This document shows, in pieces, positions 41,704 to 51,121 of a stretch of DNA of 64,000 bases (position 1 is its first letter; each line of letters starts with the position of its first letter). The notes under the pieces were generated by a model, which was not told the origin of the DNA, did no database searches, and saw nothing but the letters and a program-made list of their open reading frames with translations. This DNA is from Rickettsia rhipicephali str. 3-7-female6-CWPP (lineage in GTDB: Bacteria > Pseudomonadota > Alphaproteobacteria > Rickettsiales > Rickettsiaceae), in the NCBI RefSeq assembly GCF_000284075.1, contig NC_017042.1:1178001-1242000 (forward strand). The letters are read 5' to 3'. The position numbers were made by a program, and so were the translations under genes.

Positions 41704-41886
41704 CTATAAATCATTACTAAATATTTTTTCTAATTCTGCTAAGCGTTGTTCTATTCTTTCGATATTGCTTTTTGTTATAGGTCTTTCTAGTAAATCTGCT
41801 CTCTCGGCTTTTAGATTTTTTTTATTTTCATTTAAAGTACATTCTATGACGAGTCTTGAGATGGTTTTAGTATTTTGGTCAGACAT
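41704..41886 (-). CDS. Small protein of unknown function
   Basis: 60 residues from the ATG at 41886 (MSDQNTKTISRLVIECT), which has a ggga ribosome-binding-like site 8 bases before it; an earlier in-frame ATG at 41928 has none. Two helices, Glu/Lys/Asn-rich (NIERIEQRLAELEKIF). No membrane segment, no known domain. It lies downstream of a hairpin-rich non-coding stretch and of the 431-residue gene at 42208-43503. Could be a peptide regulator or a remnant; function unknown. Confidence 0.5.
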   Translation of the reverse strand: MSDQNTKTISRLVIECTLNENKKNLKAERADLLERPITKSNIERIEQRLAELEKIFSNDL

Positions 41887-41928
41887 ATTTGTTCCCGATT
41901 GATTAAACTTAAACTGCTCACGTTTCAA

Positions 41929-42190
41929 CCACCGAAGAGAAATAAACTCTTGGTGGTTGGGGGAGTAAGAAAACCATCAACGATAGCCATAATAGCCTTT
42001 AAGTTCTAAGCTTAAGCTTTAAACCTTGGACATAACTATTATAACCCCGACCTAAATAAAGCCGAGGATTGCATCAGTTTTGTGAGAAATGTTCTCACTT
42101 TTGGCAGAGGTTTCGACGCCCCGAAATAGCACTTTGCTACTCTAAGTATCATTTTATGTATAACTTTCAAAAAGTCAATGATGGTTTGTT
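41929..42190 (-). ncRNA. Candidate structured non-coding RNA or leader
   Basis: No gene covers this stretch, yet the minus strand has a promoter-like ttgact-16-taaaat (about 42177-42150) followed by several strong hairpins: tagca-aag-tgcta (about 42140), tttcg-gggcgt-cgaaa, gtgagaa-cat-ttctcac (7 bp perfect), cctcggc..gtcgggg, and caaccacc..ggtggttg (8 bp, about 41965-41930). The last ends 45 bases before the small gene at 41886. I do not recognise a known RNA family. It could be a leader of that gene or an independent small RNA. Confidence 0.35.
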
Positions 42191-42207
42191 ATGGTACTAA
42201 CAACGTT

Positions 42208-43503
42208 CTATGCTTCTATACCTGAGGAGTCATATAGTGATGATACATCGGCTAATAAAGGCATTTCGCAATTTTGATAGTCAATATCTGTGTAACGAGG
42301 GCTAAATATCTCAAATATTTCTGTAATGCTTTCTTTATATTCTTCAGACTTGGGATTTGCTGTTCGTATAATTGTTATTAAGCGTGCAAAGTTGCTGATA
42401 GTATTAAAACTATCATCACCGCCAAGACGCTTACATATTTCATGCAATATTCCGCTTGAAGAAGCTAAGTTTATTGCTATAGCGGATGGGGAATTTAATT
42501 TTACAATTTCATTATTTAAATTAGTTAGTGGTAGTATTGAGAATTCATATTCCTCAATAGATTTTGCTAGTTTTATAATATCATGTAAATTATTAATTTT
42601 TATAACTTCATCTAATATAACTGCATTATTCTTAAAATTTTCATGTAGTAGTTCTATAAATGCTAATTCTTTATTCTTCATTACTAAATCCAAATTTTCA
42701 TTTTTTATATTTCTTCCCTTATACCAATCCCATCCATATTTAATGTAATACCCTAAGATAGTACCTACAGCTAATGTTCCTAATGCTACTCCAGCTATAT
42801 AATAAGCACCGCTATATCCACCGTCATTTGTATCATCGTTAGGTCTTTCTGTAGTAGGGTCAGTGTAAGCTTTACCGAGTTGATCTAAAATATCTTTACC
42901 TATTTCTGTAGGAGAGACATTATCTAAAGAGAGACCTAAGTGATTTAGAGTATTTTCAAGAGTATTTATAAACGATTCACGAGGGATTAAAGTTTCTTTA
43001 TAAGCGTTATAGTTTTGTAAAGCACTCATAGCTTCTTCTTTAGTGCATTCATTTAAACCTAAGAAATCAGCTTCGCTAGTTTCGGTAATATTGCCTTGAG
43101 AGAACACATAATCATTCGTTACTTTATAAAGTTGACCAAGAATACTAGCCGTACCGTTTTGATGAGGTGTTACGGCTTGTTGTAAAAGTATATGAGGATT
43201 ATTTTCAGCATCGATAAAAATATTATTTATTGGAGTATTTAAACCATTGTTGCACTCTTGGTGTAGTATTGAAAAATCATTTGGGGACTCATTGAAAGAT
43301 TGTTCAATGTTTTTCCAATTACACTGTGCATTATCCACTATATAACCTTTTTTAAAAGCTCCTTCAACAGTACTATATACTGATGAAAATATAGTACCGC
43401 TTAATTTATGAATGATGTGACTTATATTACCCGTTAAATTGCTTACTATTTCATTTCCAAATATAGGCATAACGCATTTAAAATTTATAAATATAGATGC
43501 CAT
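42208..43503 (-). CDS. Membrane-anchored protein of unknown function
   Basis: 431 residues. A single strong membrane segment, AYYIAGVALGTLAVGTILGYY (about 227-247), is followed by the positive KYGWDWYKGR, so the C-terminal half is probably cytoplasmic and the N-terminal half outside; a weak hydrophobic N-terminus may or may not be a signal. The linker before the helix is disordered (DPTTERPNDDTNDGG). The C-terminal half is helical (KNKELAFIELLHENFKNN). Start fixed by GGAG 7 bases upstream of 43503. I recognise no family; it looks specific to Rickettsia. Could be a surface or secreted host-interaction protein, but nothing shows that directly. Confidence 0.75.
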   Translation of the reverse strand: MASIFINFKCVMPIFGNEIVSNLTGNISHIIHKLSGTIFSSVYSTVEGAFKKGYIVDNAQCNWKNIEQSFNESPNDFSILHQECNNGLNTPINNIFIDAENNPHILLQQAVTPHQNGTASILGQLYKVTNDYVFSQGNITETSEADFLGLNECTKEEAMSALQNYNAYKETLIPRESFINTLENTLNHLGLSLDNVSPTEIGKDILDQLGKAYTDPTTERPNDDTNDGGYSGAYYIAGVALGTLAVGTILGYYIKYGWDWYKGRNIKNENLDLVMKNKELAFIELLHENFKNNAVILDEVIKINNLHDIIKLAKSIEEYEFSILPLTNLNNEIVKLNSPSAIAINLASSSGILHEICKRLGGDDSFNTISNFARLITIIRTANPKSEEYKESITEIFEIFSPRYTDIDYQNCEMPLLADVSSLYDSSGIEA

Positions 43504-43635
43504 AATGTTACTCCGTTAATTAATAAAACGTGGTTTCTAAAGTATGTTAATGTTTTTGTCAAGATAAAGTTAAAATAAATTAATATATGGAAAGATTTGA
43601 GAAAGATGATTGTTATGCTGTAATGTTTCGTTTTT

Positions 43636-43853
43636 TCGTCATTGCGAGGCGAGGCAAAGCTTCGACGTGGCAATCTCAGGCATTTTGTACTAGACTTCTT
43701 GCATAACCTCCTTCTAAAGGTAATTTGTACGTCAATCCGGTACTCGCATCCGTTTCCTGCAAATTCCTCTTTATAAGATAGGTTATGCAAGAAGTCTAGT
43801 ACAAAATGCCTGAGATTGCCACGTCGAAGCTTTGCCTCGCCTCGCAATGACGA
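43636..43853. repeat. Nested palindrome: 74-bp perfect arms around an RPE-1-like core
   Basis: Left arm 43636-43709 and right arm 43780-43853 are exact inverted copies (74 of 74 bases). The 70-base loop between them reads, on the minus strand, as a decayed RPE-1 (peptide like YKEEFAGNG). Lies in the 406-bp gap between mnmE and the membrane-anchored unknown gene. Confidence 0.9.
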
Positions 43854-43909
43854 TTTGGTGTCCATGCAATAATACCTTGCGGGAATGACATAGAACGAGC
43901 TATACAATA

Positions 43910-45247
43910 TTACTTACCTATGCAGAAATTTTTAAAGATCTCGCCTAGTATTTCTTCTACGTTGATAACACCCATAATTGCACCGATGCAGCGTGCCGTC
44001 ATTCTGATATCTTCAGTTGCTAGAACTAAATCATTATCTAAGCTAAAAGCAGTTAAATGTGAGAGAGCTTGTTGTAAATAGTTACGATGACGCTGATTTG
44101 TTATATAAGGAGTTTCGGTAAATCCTGCCATGTTTTCGGCAATATTTTCAATATTTTTTAATATACTTGAAAGAGCAATATTATTTTTTACTGAAACTCT
44201 TAAGCATTTATATTTATTTTCAATAGAAAAGATTTTACTAGCTTCGATTAAATCGATTTTATTAATTATTGTGATAGTATTTTCATCAATTAAATTAATA
44301 ATATCTTCATTTATAGAGGAGTCTAATTTTTCGGCATCAAACATTATAATTTTAATATCTGCTGTTTTAGCTGAATTTATAGCTCGTTTTATACCTTCCT
44401 GCTCGATAATGTCACTACTTTCTTCTCCTATACCTGCTGTATCCTGTAAAATAATAGGATAGCCGCCAATGTCTAAATGTCCCTCAATTATATCTCTAGT
44501 AGTTCCTGCAATATTTGAGACAATCGCTATCTCTCTCTGCATTAAGAAGTTTAGTAAGCTAGACTTACCAACGTTTGGTGGACCGATAATTGCAAGCTTA
44601 AGACCACTTCGTAGTAATTCTCCTTTTCTGTTATCATTAAGATATTCCGATATTGTATTTACAAGAATTGTATGAGTATTAGTAACTTCATTAAGGACGG
44701 TATCAGGTATATCTTCATCAGGGAAATCTATATAAGCTTCAAGCAGAGAGATAATTTTTAAAAGCTGACTACGCCAATTATTATATAATTCTTCAAGTTT
44801 GCCGTTTGCTTGTCTAATTGCTTGCTTATGCTGCATTATAGTTTCGGCATTAATTAAATCGGCTATCCCCTCTGCTGCCGTTAAATCAAATTTGTTATTT
44901 AAAAAAGCTCTTTTGGTAAACTCTCCTGCTTCTGCCAAACGAATACCAGCTATATTTAATAATGCATTTGTCAGCATTATAGATATAGCTTTACTTCCAT
45001 GCGTGTGAATTTCGACTACGTCTTCCCCGGTAAAGCTACCAGGTGACTTAAAATAAACAACCATAACATTATCGATTAGCTCCTTAGTTTCAGGGACTGT
45101 AATTTGTTGATAATACATTAATCTCGATTTAAAGTCCTTTCTACCGGTAAGTAGCTGTAAAACTTCTAAGCTTTTAGGACCAGAAATCCTAAAAACCGCT
45201 ACGCCTGCTTTACCGAATGCAGAGCTTTGTGCAAATATCGTTTCCAC
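43910..45247 (-). CDS. mnmE: tRNA modification GTPase MnmE (TrmE)
   Basis: 445 residues. With MnmG it makes the 5-carboxymethylaminomethyl modification of U34 in several tRNAs. The N-terminal THF-binding domain ([21 protein letters not shown]) is followed by a helical region interrupted by the G domain with G1 [13 protein letters not shown]2 [11 protein letters not shown]3 DTAGIGE and NKIDL. The C-terminal FCIGK carries the essential Cys. Length is normal. Divergent from gdhB, 84 bases apart. Confidence 0.97.
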   Translation of the reverse strand: METIFAQSSAFGKAGVAVFRISGPKSLEVLQLLTGRKDFKSRLMYYQQITVPETKELIDNVMVVYFKSPGSFTGEDVVEIHTHGSKAISIMLTNALLNIAGIRLAEAGEFTKRAFLNNKFDLTAAEGIADLINAETIMQHKQAIRQANGKLEELYNNWRSQLLKIISLLEAYIDFPDEDIPDTVLNEVTNTHTILVNTISEYLNDNRKGELLRSGLKLAIIGPPNVGKSSLLNFLMQREIAIVSNIAGTTRDIIEGHLDIGGYPIILQDTAGIGEESSDIIEQEGIKRAINSAKTADIKIIMFDAEKLDSSINEDIINLIDENTITIINKIDLIEASKIFSIENKYKCLRVSVKNNIALSSILKNIENIAENMAGFTETPYITNQRHRNYLQQALSHLTAFSLDNDLVLATEDIRMTARCIGAIMGVINVEEILGEIFKNFCIGK

Positions 45248-45331
45248 TTATTTTCTATGCCTCTTGCTTAAGTTATTTTATATAATATAATAACAACAGA
45301 AATAATCATATTATTATTACTTAAGAAAATT

Positions 45332-48300
45332 ATGACCCCAAAAACAACCTCTTTAAACTTTAGCCGTTTAAATTGTCAAATTCCGAATTATAAAACTAAA
45401 ATTCTAGAACTTAGCAAGGAACGTGAGTCAAGTTCTATATATATAGATTTTGTTCAAAAGTTTTTAAATTATATTCCGATAGATTATGATTTTGAGAATA
45501 GAGAAAAATTATTCCAAAATTTTGCAGATGAAGCCTTTAAGTTTTTTAAGCAAAGGATAGTAAGAGCAAGAAAAATAGCAATAACAAAGGCAGTTATCGA
45601 AAATGATCCGGCAATAAATGTCTTGATATTACTTGATAATAAGCCGCATATTGTTGATTTTATCATATGTCTGCTTAAAAACATGAATTTGCAAACTAAG
45701 TTTTTACTCCATCCGGTAATAAACTGTGTCCGAAATAGTAAAGGAGAATTAGAAAAAATATTAGAAAATTCTGTGTCGGATGAAAAATCAGAATCAATAC
45801 TACATTTAACCATTTTAGGAAATTTTGACGATAAAACTACTACATTTTTAACCGAGGCTATAAATGAAAGATTAGAAAAGTTAGAGCAAAGCTATAGCCA
45901 TTTACCGCAATTACTCACAAAATTACAAGATTTATCTAAAAATATAATTGATAATTATCAATTAAATTTTAAAGAGGCTCAAGAATTCTTAAATTGGTTA
46001 CAAAACGATAATTTGGTTTTATTAGGGACTCTTGATTTTGAAGTAAAATCTTTAAAATTAAGCAATGAAATAGGAGCAGCAAAAATATGGCAAGAAGTAA
46101 AAGACGAGATTGATGATATTATAAAATGTTCTGCTAATCCTTTATATCAAAATCAATTAATAATACTCGGTAAAATAAATAGTGCGTCGCTTATCCATTC
46201 AGATAATTTAATCGACTATATCTTAGTGAAAAAATTTGACTCTTCGGGTGAATATATTGCGGGAAGTATAATTTTCGGTATATATAATTCAAATATGTAT
46301 TACCATTCAATAAGTAATATTCCAATCCTACGACAAAAATTTAATTTTGTAATTGAGAAAGCCGGTTTTGCATTGTCTGGTTATAATGCCGATAAGTTAA
46401 GAATTTTAATGGAGTCGTTACCGAGAGAAGCTTTAATACAAATTGATCAAGGCGATTTATATTGTATGTGTTTACATATGCTCTCAAGTATGATGAGTAA
46501 GAAGCTTAAATTATTTATTCAATATGATTGGTCTAGTTCTTTTCTTAATATCATAATTTTTCTGCCACGAGAACGTTTAACGTCTGAAATGCATAATATG
46601 ATAGATTGTTATTTAGCAGAAAAATTCGGTAGTAAAATTTTATCCAACTATATCACCGAAGTAGCCGGTAATTTTTCTTATCTTTTTGTAACGCTTGAAG
46701 CACAAGGGGAACATAAAATAAATTTTGAAGCAGAAATAATACAGCAAGATTTAGATCGTATCTCTACACGTTGGAGTGAAGATTTTTATTTTAAGCTTTC
46801 TAAAAAATTCGGCGAATATCAAGCAGGTATTAATTTAAAGCTTTTTGATAATGTTTTTCCGGCAGATTATAGGCAAAAATTTTCTCCGGAAATAGCTTTA
46901 GTAGATATTGAATATCTAACGGAAGCAAGTAAGTCACAAAAATGTATGTTTAATCTAGTTTCTGTAAATGAAACGGAATTTTACTTAAAAATATATAGTC
47001 CAAAAGTAAAACTTGCACTTTCTAACATATTGCCGCCAATAGAAAATTTAGGTTTTAAAGCAATTGATGAACAAACTTTTGCAATTAAGGAGGCTCTCGA
47101 AATCAAAGAAAGCTGGATATATAATTTTATCTTAACTTCTATTGTACCTGTAAAGGATAATATTACCGAATTAAAAATAAATGTTGAAGAAGCTTTAGAC
47201 AAAATGGCACTTGGGATGCTTGCTAATGATTCTTTAAGTAAATTAATAGTGCTTGCCGGTTTTAATTGGAAGCAAGTTAAACTCGTCAAAGCTTTAACAA
47301 GATATTTACATCAAACGGGATTTAGTTACGGTAAAGGTTATGTACAGTTAACGTTACTTAAACATCCCGAATATACAAAAATGTTGGTAAATCTATTTGA
47401 TATAAAATTTAATCCTAAATATTCGGATAATAATTGTGACGTAATTAAAGACAAACTAAATAATTACTTAGTAACCGTTGAGATGAGTAGTGAAGATAAA
47501 GTACTACGTAATATGCTTGGTATAGTTAATGCTATTACTAGAACAAATTACTATCAACCACATAAACATATTTTTTCATTTAAGTTTGATTCTTCAAAAG
47601 TACCGGATTTACCTAAACCTGTTCCGTTTGCCGAAGCATTTGTTTATTCTAGAAATTTTGAAGCTATTCATTTAAGAGGCGGTCCCGTATCACGCGGAGG
47701 GCTTAGATGGTCGGATAGAGCAGAAGATTATAGGCTTGAGGTCCTTGGGCTTATGAAAGCACAGATGACTAAGAATTCCGTTATTGTCCCTGTCGGTTCT
47801 AAAGGCGGCTTTTATGTTCATTTTACTGAGGAAGGGCTTACTCGTGATGAATATATGGAAAAAGTGGTAGAATGCTATAAGAATTTCCTAAGAGGTTTAT
47901 TAGACATAACTGATAATATCATTGACGGTAAAGTAGTACATCCAAAAGACGTTATTATTTATGATAAAGAAGATCCTTATTTAGTTGTTGCTGCCGATAA
48001 AGGTACAGCCTCATTTTCGGATTATGCTAATAGTGTGGCAAGAGAATATAATTACTGGCTTGATGATGCTTTTGCTTCCGGTGGTTCTGCAGGTTACGAT
48101 CATAAAAAAATGGCTATTACTTCCAAAGGAGCTTGGATTTCCGTAACTAATCACTTTAAAACTTTAGGGTTAGATGTCCAAAAAGACCCTATTACCGTCG
48201 TAGGTATAGGAGATATGTCAGGAGATGTGTTCGGTAACGGTATGCTCAGATCAGAGGCTATTAAGTTAGTTGCTGCCTTTAATCATAAACATATATTTAT

Positions 48301-50086
48301 TGATCCTACTCCTGATCCTTTATCAAGTTTTAATGAGCGTTTGCGTTTATTTAATTTAAAGGGTTCTAATTGGTCTGATTATGATTCTAAGCTTATTTCT
48401 AAAGGAGGCAAAGTATTTGAACGCAGTAGTAAATTAATAAAATTATCACCGGAAATTAAAAAATTACTTGATATAAATGATAATGAATTATCACCGGAAG
48501 AATTAATTAAAGCTATTTTAAAAGCAGATGTTGATTTATTGTGGAATGGCGGAATAGGTACTTATATCAAAGCTAAAACGGAAAATAATTTAGAAATCGG
48601 TGATAAAGCAAATGATAACCTTAGATGTAACGGTGAAGAAATTAGAGCAAAAGTTATAGCAGAAGGCGGTAATGTTGGGGTATCACAGAGAGGTAGAGTT
48701 GAATATGCTAAAAAAGGCGGACGCATAAATGCTGACTTTATTGATAATTCAGCAGGTGTTGATTGCTCCGATCATGAGGTAAATATCAAGATTGCTTTAA
48801 GTAGTGCAATAACCTCAGGAAAAATTACTTTAGAAGAACGTAATAAACTTCTAAACGATATGACAAAGCAAGTTGAAGAGTTAGTATTACTTGATAATTA
48901 TAAGCAAACTGAAGCAATAACAATTATGCAACTATCTCCTACTTTAACTGTTAATATACTTAGTCAATTTATAGATATTTTAGAAGAAGCAAAAGTATTA
49001 GAGCGGGAAAATGAATTCTTGCCTAGTGCAGAAGAATTGAATAGAAGAGCTATTAGCGGTGAAGTATTAACTCGTCCTGAGCTTTGCATATTGCTATCAT
49101 ATAGTAAGAGATCTGCTTATCATGAGTTAATTAATTCTACTTTTTCCCATGATAAATATTTTGATGCATATCTTATAGATTATTTTCCTGAAATGATGCA
49201 AAAAAAGTTTCGTAATGAAATTTTATCTCATCCACTTAAACATGAGATTATTAAAACCGTTACTATAAATAAAATAATTAATCAGCTTGGAGGACCGCTT
49301 ATTAGTATTGTAAAGCGTGAGATTGGGGCTCCTCTTTGTGATATAATAAGGTCATATACCATTATTTGTGAAATTTTTGATCTTGATGATATATGGGAAA
49401 CGATAAGTAATAAGCTACCTACTAATATTGATTACAATGTAAAAATCGACATGTTTACCGAAATAACGAAATTAATGCGTCGAGGTATTTCGTGGTTTAT
49501 TAAAAATTTAAAACATCCTATTAATATTAGTGGAACTATAGAAGAGTTTAGAGTCCCTGCACAAAACTTAAGAAAAATGGTAGATACTTTATTAGTCGGA
49601 GAAACTAAAATAAGATTTGAAGAAAAATTAAATTATTATACCACTAGCGGGGTAGAGGAGTCATTTGCTGCTACTATCGCTACATTTGACAATTTAATTT
49701 CAGTATTTGACATTATATATGTAACAAAACAGACTTCAGGGAATAATAAAGAGATAGCAAAAGCTTATTTTGTTATAAGTGATATGTTTAGTCTTGATTG
49801 GTTACGTAAAGCTTGTGATAGGCAATTGAACGATTCATTTTGGCGTCGCTTAGGTATTCAATCGCTAAAAGATGATTTATATGACAAACAACGTAGATTA
49901 TTAATAAAAATAATTAATAAATCTAAAACAACTATTGATTTAGATTTATGGATTGATAATAATAATAACTTAGTTAGAAATTTTCTTGATTTTATTAAAG
50001 AAATTAAAGCTCAAGAAACTATAGACTTAAATATAATTATTTTAGCAAACAAGACATTTGAAATATTCTTACAAAAACTTGAGTAA
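45332..50086 (+). CDS. gdhB: NAD-specific glutamate dehydrogenase (GDH-180 class)
   Basis: A 1584-residue catabolic enzyme: glutamate + NAD to 2-oxoglutarate, NH4 and NADH. Rickettsiae use glutamate as main carbon source, so this feeds the TCA cycle where acnA and the nuo and atp genes in this window act. The catalytic core is visible: RGGPVSRGGLRWSDRAEDY, QMTKNSVIVPVGSKGGF, GIGDMSGDVFGNGML and VIAEGGNVGVSQRGR. The N-terminal ~650 residues (ACT-like regulatory regions) and helical C-terminus match the family's usual ~1600 length. The following small gene starts 3 bases after its stop. Confidence 0.96.
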   Translation: MTPKTTSLNFSRLNCQIPNYKTKILELSKERESSSIYIDFVQKFLNYIPIDYDFENREKLFQNFADEAFKFFKQRIVRARKIAITKAVIENDPAINVLILLDNKPHIVDFIICLLKNMNLQTKFLLHPVINCVRNSKGELEKILENSVSDEKSESILHLTILGNFDDKTTTFLTEAINERLEKLEQSYSHLPQLLTKLQDLSKNIIDNYQLNFKEAQEFLNWLQNDNLVLLGTLDFEVKSLKLSNEIGAAKIWQEVKDEIDDIIKCSANPLYQNQLIILGKINSASLIHSDNLIDYILVKKFDSSGEYIAGSIIFGIYNSNMYYHSISNIPILRQKFNFVIEKAGFALSGYNADKLRILMESLPREALIQIDQGDLYCMCLHMLSSMMSKKLKLFIQYDWSSSFLNIIIFLPRERLTSEMHNMIDCYLAEKFGSKILSNYITEVAGNFSYLFVTLEAQGEHKINFEAEIIQQDLDRISTRWSEDFYFKLSKKFGEYQAGINLKLFDNVFPADYRQKFSPEIALVDIEYLTEASKSQKCMFNLVSVNETEFYLKIYSPKVKLALSNILPPIENLGFKAIDEQTFAIKEALEIKESWIYNFILTSIVPVKDNITELKINVEEALDKMALGMLANDSLSKLIVLAGFNWKQVKLVKALTRYLHQTGFSYGKGYVQLTLLKHPEYTKMLVNLFDIKFNPKYSDNNCDVIKDKLNNYLVTVEMSSEDKVLRNMLGIVNAITRTNYYQPHKHIFSFKFDSSKVPDLPKPVPFAEAFVYSRNFEAIHLRGGPVSRGGLRWSDRAEDYRLEVLGLMKAQMTKNSVIVPVGSKGGFYVHFTEEGLTRDEYMEKVVECYKNFLRGLLDITDNIIDGKVVHPKDVIIYDKEDPYLVVAADKGTASFSDYANSVAREYNYWLDDAFASGGSAGYDHKKMAITSKGAWISVTNHFKTLGLDVQKDPITVVGIGDMSGDVFGNGMLRSEAIKLVAAFNHKHIFIDPTPDPLSSFNERLRLFNLKGSNWSDYDSKLISKGGKVFERSSKLIKLSPEIKKLLDINDNELSPEELIKAILKADVDLLWNGGIGTYIKAKTENNLEIGDKANDNLRCNGEEIRAKVIAEGGNVGVSQRGRVEYAKKGGRINADFIDNSAGVDCSDHEVNIKIALSSAITSGKITLEERNKLLNDMTKQVEELVLLDNYKQTEAITIMQLSPTLTVNILSQFIDILEEAKVLERENEFLPSAEELNRRAISGEVLTRPELCILLSYSKRSAYHELINSTFSHDKYFDAYLIDYFPEMMQKKFRNEILSHPLKHEIIKTVTINKIINQLGGPLISIVKREIGAPLCDIIRSYTIICEIFDLDDIWETISNKLPTNIDYNVKIDMFTEITKLMRRGISWFIKNLKHPINISGTIEEFRVPAQNLRKMVDTLLVGETKIRFEEKLNYYTTSGVEESFAATIATFDNLISVFDIIYVTKQTSGNNKEIAKAYFVISDMFSLDWLRKACDRQLNDSFWRRLGIQSLKDDLYDKQRRLLIKIINKSKTTIDLDLWIDNNNNLVRNFLDFIKEIKAQETIDLNIIILANKTFEIFLQKLE

Positions 50087-50089
50087 ATT

Positions 50090-50446
50090 ATGTCGTCAAT
50101 GCTTAAGCAAATTAGGTTAGATTCAGGTAAAACTTTAAATCAGGTATCTAGTGATTTAAAAATTAGAAAAAAATATTTAGTAGCTTTAGAAGAGGATGAT
50201 TTTAATGTTTTACCGGGAGAAGTATACGTAAGAGGTTACTTAAAATTATACTTGGATTATCTTAATGTAAAAGATAGAAATGCAGAGCAGATAGAAGCTA
50301 CTAAACAGAACGAAACCGAAAAATTATTAAATAATAAAAGAGCTACGGTATTGATAAATTATAAACGTAAAAAACAATTAGTACTTATATCTATTATAAT
50401 GTTATCAATTATTATTGTAAGTCATCCATTCATAATTAACGTTTAA
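50090..50446 (+). CDS. Short RodZ-like HTH membrane protein
   Basis: 118 residues: an N-terminal helix-turn-helix of the RodZ type (LKQIRLDSGKTLNQVSSDLKI, residues about 5-25, then YLVALEEDDFNVLPGEVYVRGYLKLY), a linker, and one membrane helix at the end (LVLISIIMLSIIIVSHPFII). RodZ anchors MreB to the membrane; the periplasmic domain usually present after the helix is missing. It starts 3 bases after gdhB, so it is translated from the same transcript. The short form may be ancestral to Rickettsia or a truncation; I cannot tell. Confidence 0.85.
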   Translation: MSSMLKQIRLDSGKTLNQVSSDLKIRKKYLVALEEDDFNVLPGEVYVRGYLKLYLDYLNVKDRNAEQIEATKQNETEKLLNNKRATVLINYKRKKQLVLISIIMLSIIIVSHPFIINV

Positions 50447-50452
50447 ACGAAA

Positions 50453-50799
50453 ATGGATAATGAAATATTAGACTGCTTACAGAACGAAGCTAATAAAGAG
50501 GCATTTGAAGGAGACACGGAACGCGGCACCGCAGCATACATAGACAGACGTACGTGAGGATGCCAGGATCAACGTACAAATTACCTTTAGAAGCAAGTTA
50601 TGTAAGCAGTCTAAAGAAATTAATGGAAGAAGTAGAACATAAACTCGATGATTTGTTGAGTATGCTTGTAAATAATCAAAATGAAGTTCAAAAATTACAA
50701 AACGAAAATAAAGCATTAAAAGATAATTATATAACAATGCTAGATCAAATTAGCATTTATATTAATGAACTTGAAGAACTAAAAAGACAGCAAAAATAA
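50453..50799 (+). pseudogene. Coiled-coil gene upstream of zapA, frameshifted inside an RPE-1 (possibly restarted)
   Basis: The gene starts MDNEILDCLQNEANK at 50453 and runs into an RPE-1 (EAFEGDTERGTAAYID). The element brings a +1 frameshift and a TGA at about 50555. An ATG at 50554, inside the element, restarts in the shifted frame (MPGSTYKLPLEASYVSSLKK) and reaches the original C-terminus: a clean coiled coil (MEEVEHKLDDLLSMLVNNQNE.., NELEELKRQQK) ending 2 bases before zapA. Small coiled-coil genes upstream of zapA are known (ZapB/TIGR02449-like). The C-terminal 81-residue product could still be made from the repeat-derived start, but no good ribosome-binding site precedes it. Confidence 0.7.
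50477..50613. repeat. RPE-1 element inserted in the coiled-coil gene
   Basis: Encodes the RPE-1 peptide in pieces (AFEGDTERGTAAYI, then GSTYKLPLEA). The flanks actgcttacagaacga and aagttatgtaagcagtcta pair as the palindrome ends. Confidence 0.85.
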
Positions 50800-50801
50800 T
50801 T

Positions 50802-51119
50802 ATGTCAATTGTTACAGTAACATTAAATAACAAGAGTTTTCAATTATATTGTAATAATGGAGATGAGGAAGAATTACTATCTTTAGCGAATAAATTGAAT
50901 GATAAAATAGCGGAAATTAAACTTGGTAGTCCCACAGCTTCTTTTGAGCTATTATTAGTTATGGCATCACTTAATGCGCAAGCTGAAATAGCTAGTCTAA
51001 CAGAAACACTTAATAAAAACGGTCTTCAAAAAAATCATCCCGACGAAGAAAAATTCGCAGAAACCTTAACTACTATAGCAGGTTACCTAGAAAACCTTGC
51101 ACGTAAAATGGGAAAGTGA
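50802..51119 (+). CDS. zapA: Cell division protein ZapA
   Basis: A 105-residue FtsZ-ring bundling protein. N-terminal MSIVTVTLNNKSFQLYCNNGDEEELLSLANKLNDKI is the ZapA globular domain, followed by the helical tail SFELLLVMASLNAQAEIASLTETL. It starts 2 bases after the coiled-coil gene and is directly followed by the probable 6S RNA, the same order as in many other proteobacteria. Confidence 0.9.
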   Translation: MSIVTVTLNNKSFQLYCNNGDEEELLSLANKLNDKIAEIKLGSPTASFELLLVMASLNAQAEIASLTETLNKNGLQKNHPDEEKFAETLTTIAGYLENLARKMGK

Positions 51120-51121
51120 TA

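Noticed and set aside
42085..42135. Possible tmRNA (ggtttcgacg on the plus strand)
   Set aside because: No tag reading frame ending in AA, no T-arm and no matching acceptor half found nearby; single short motif is likely chance.
43485..43907. 140-codon open frame on the minus strand
   Set aside because: Runs through both arms of the 74-bp palindrome and the RPE-1 core; repeat-derived.
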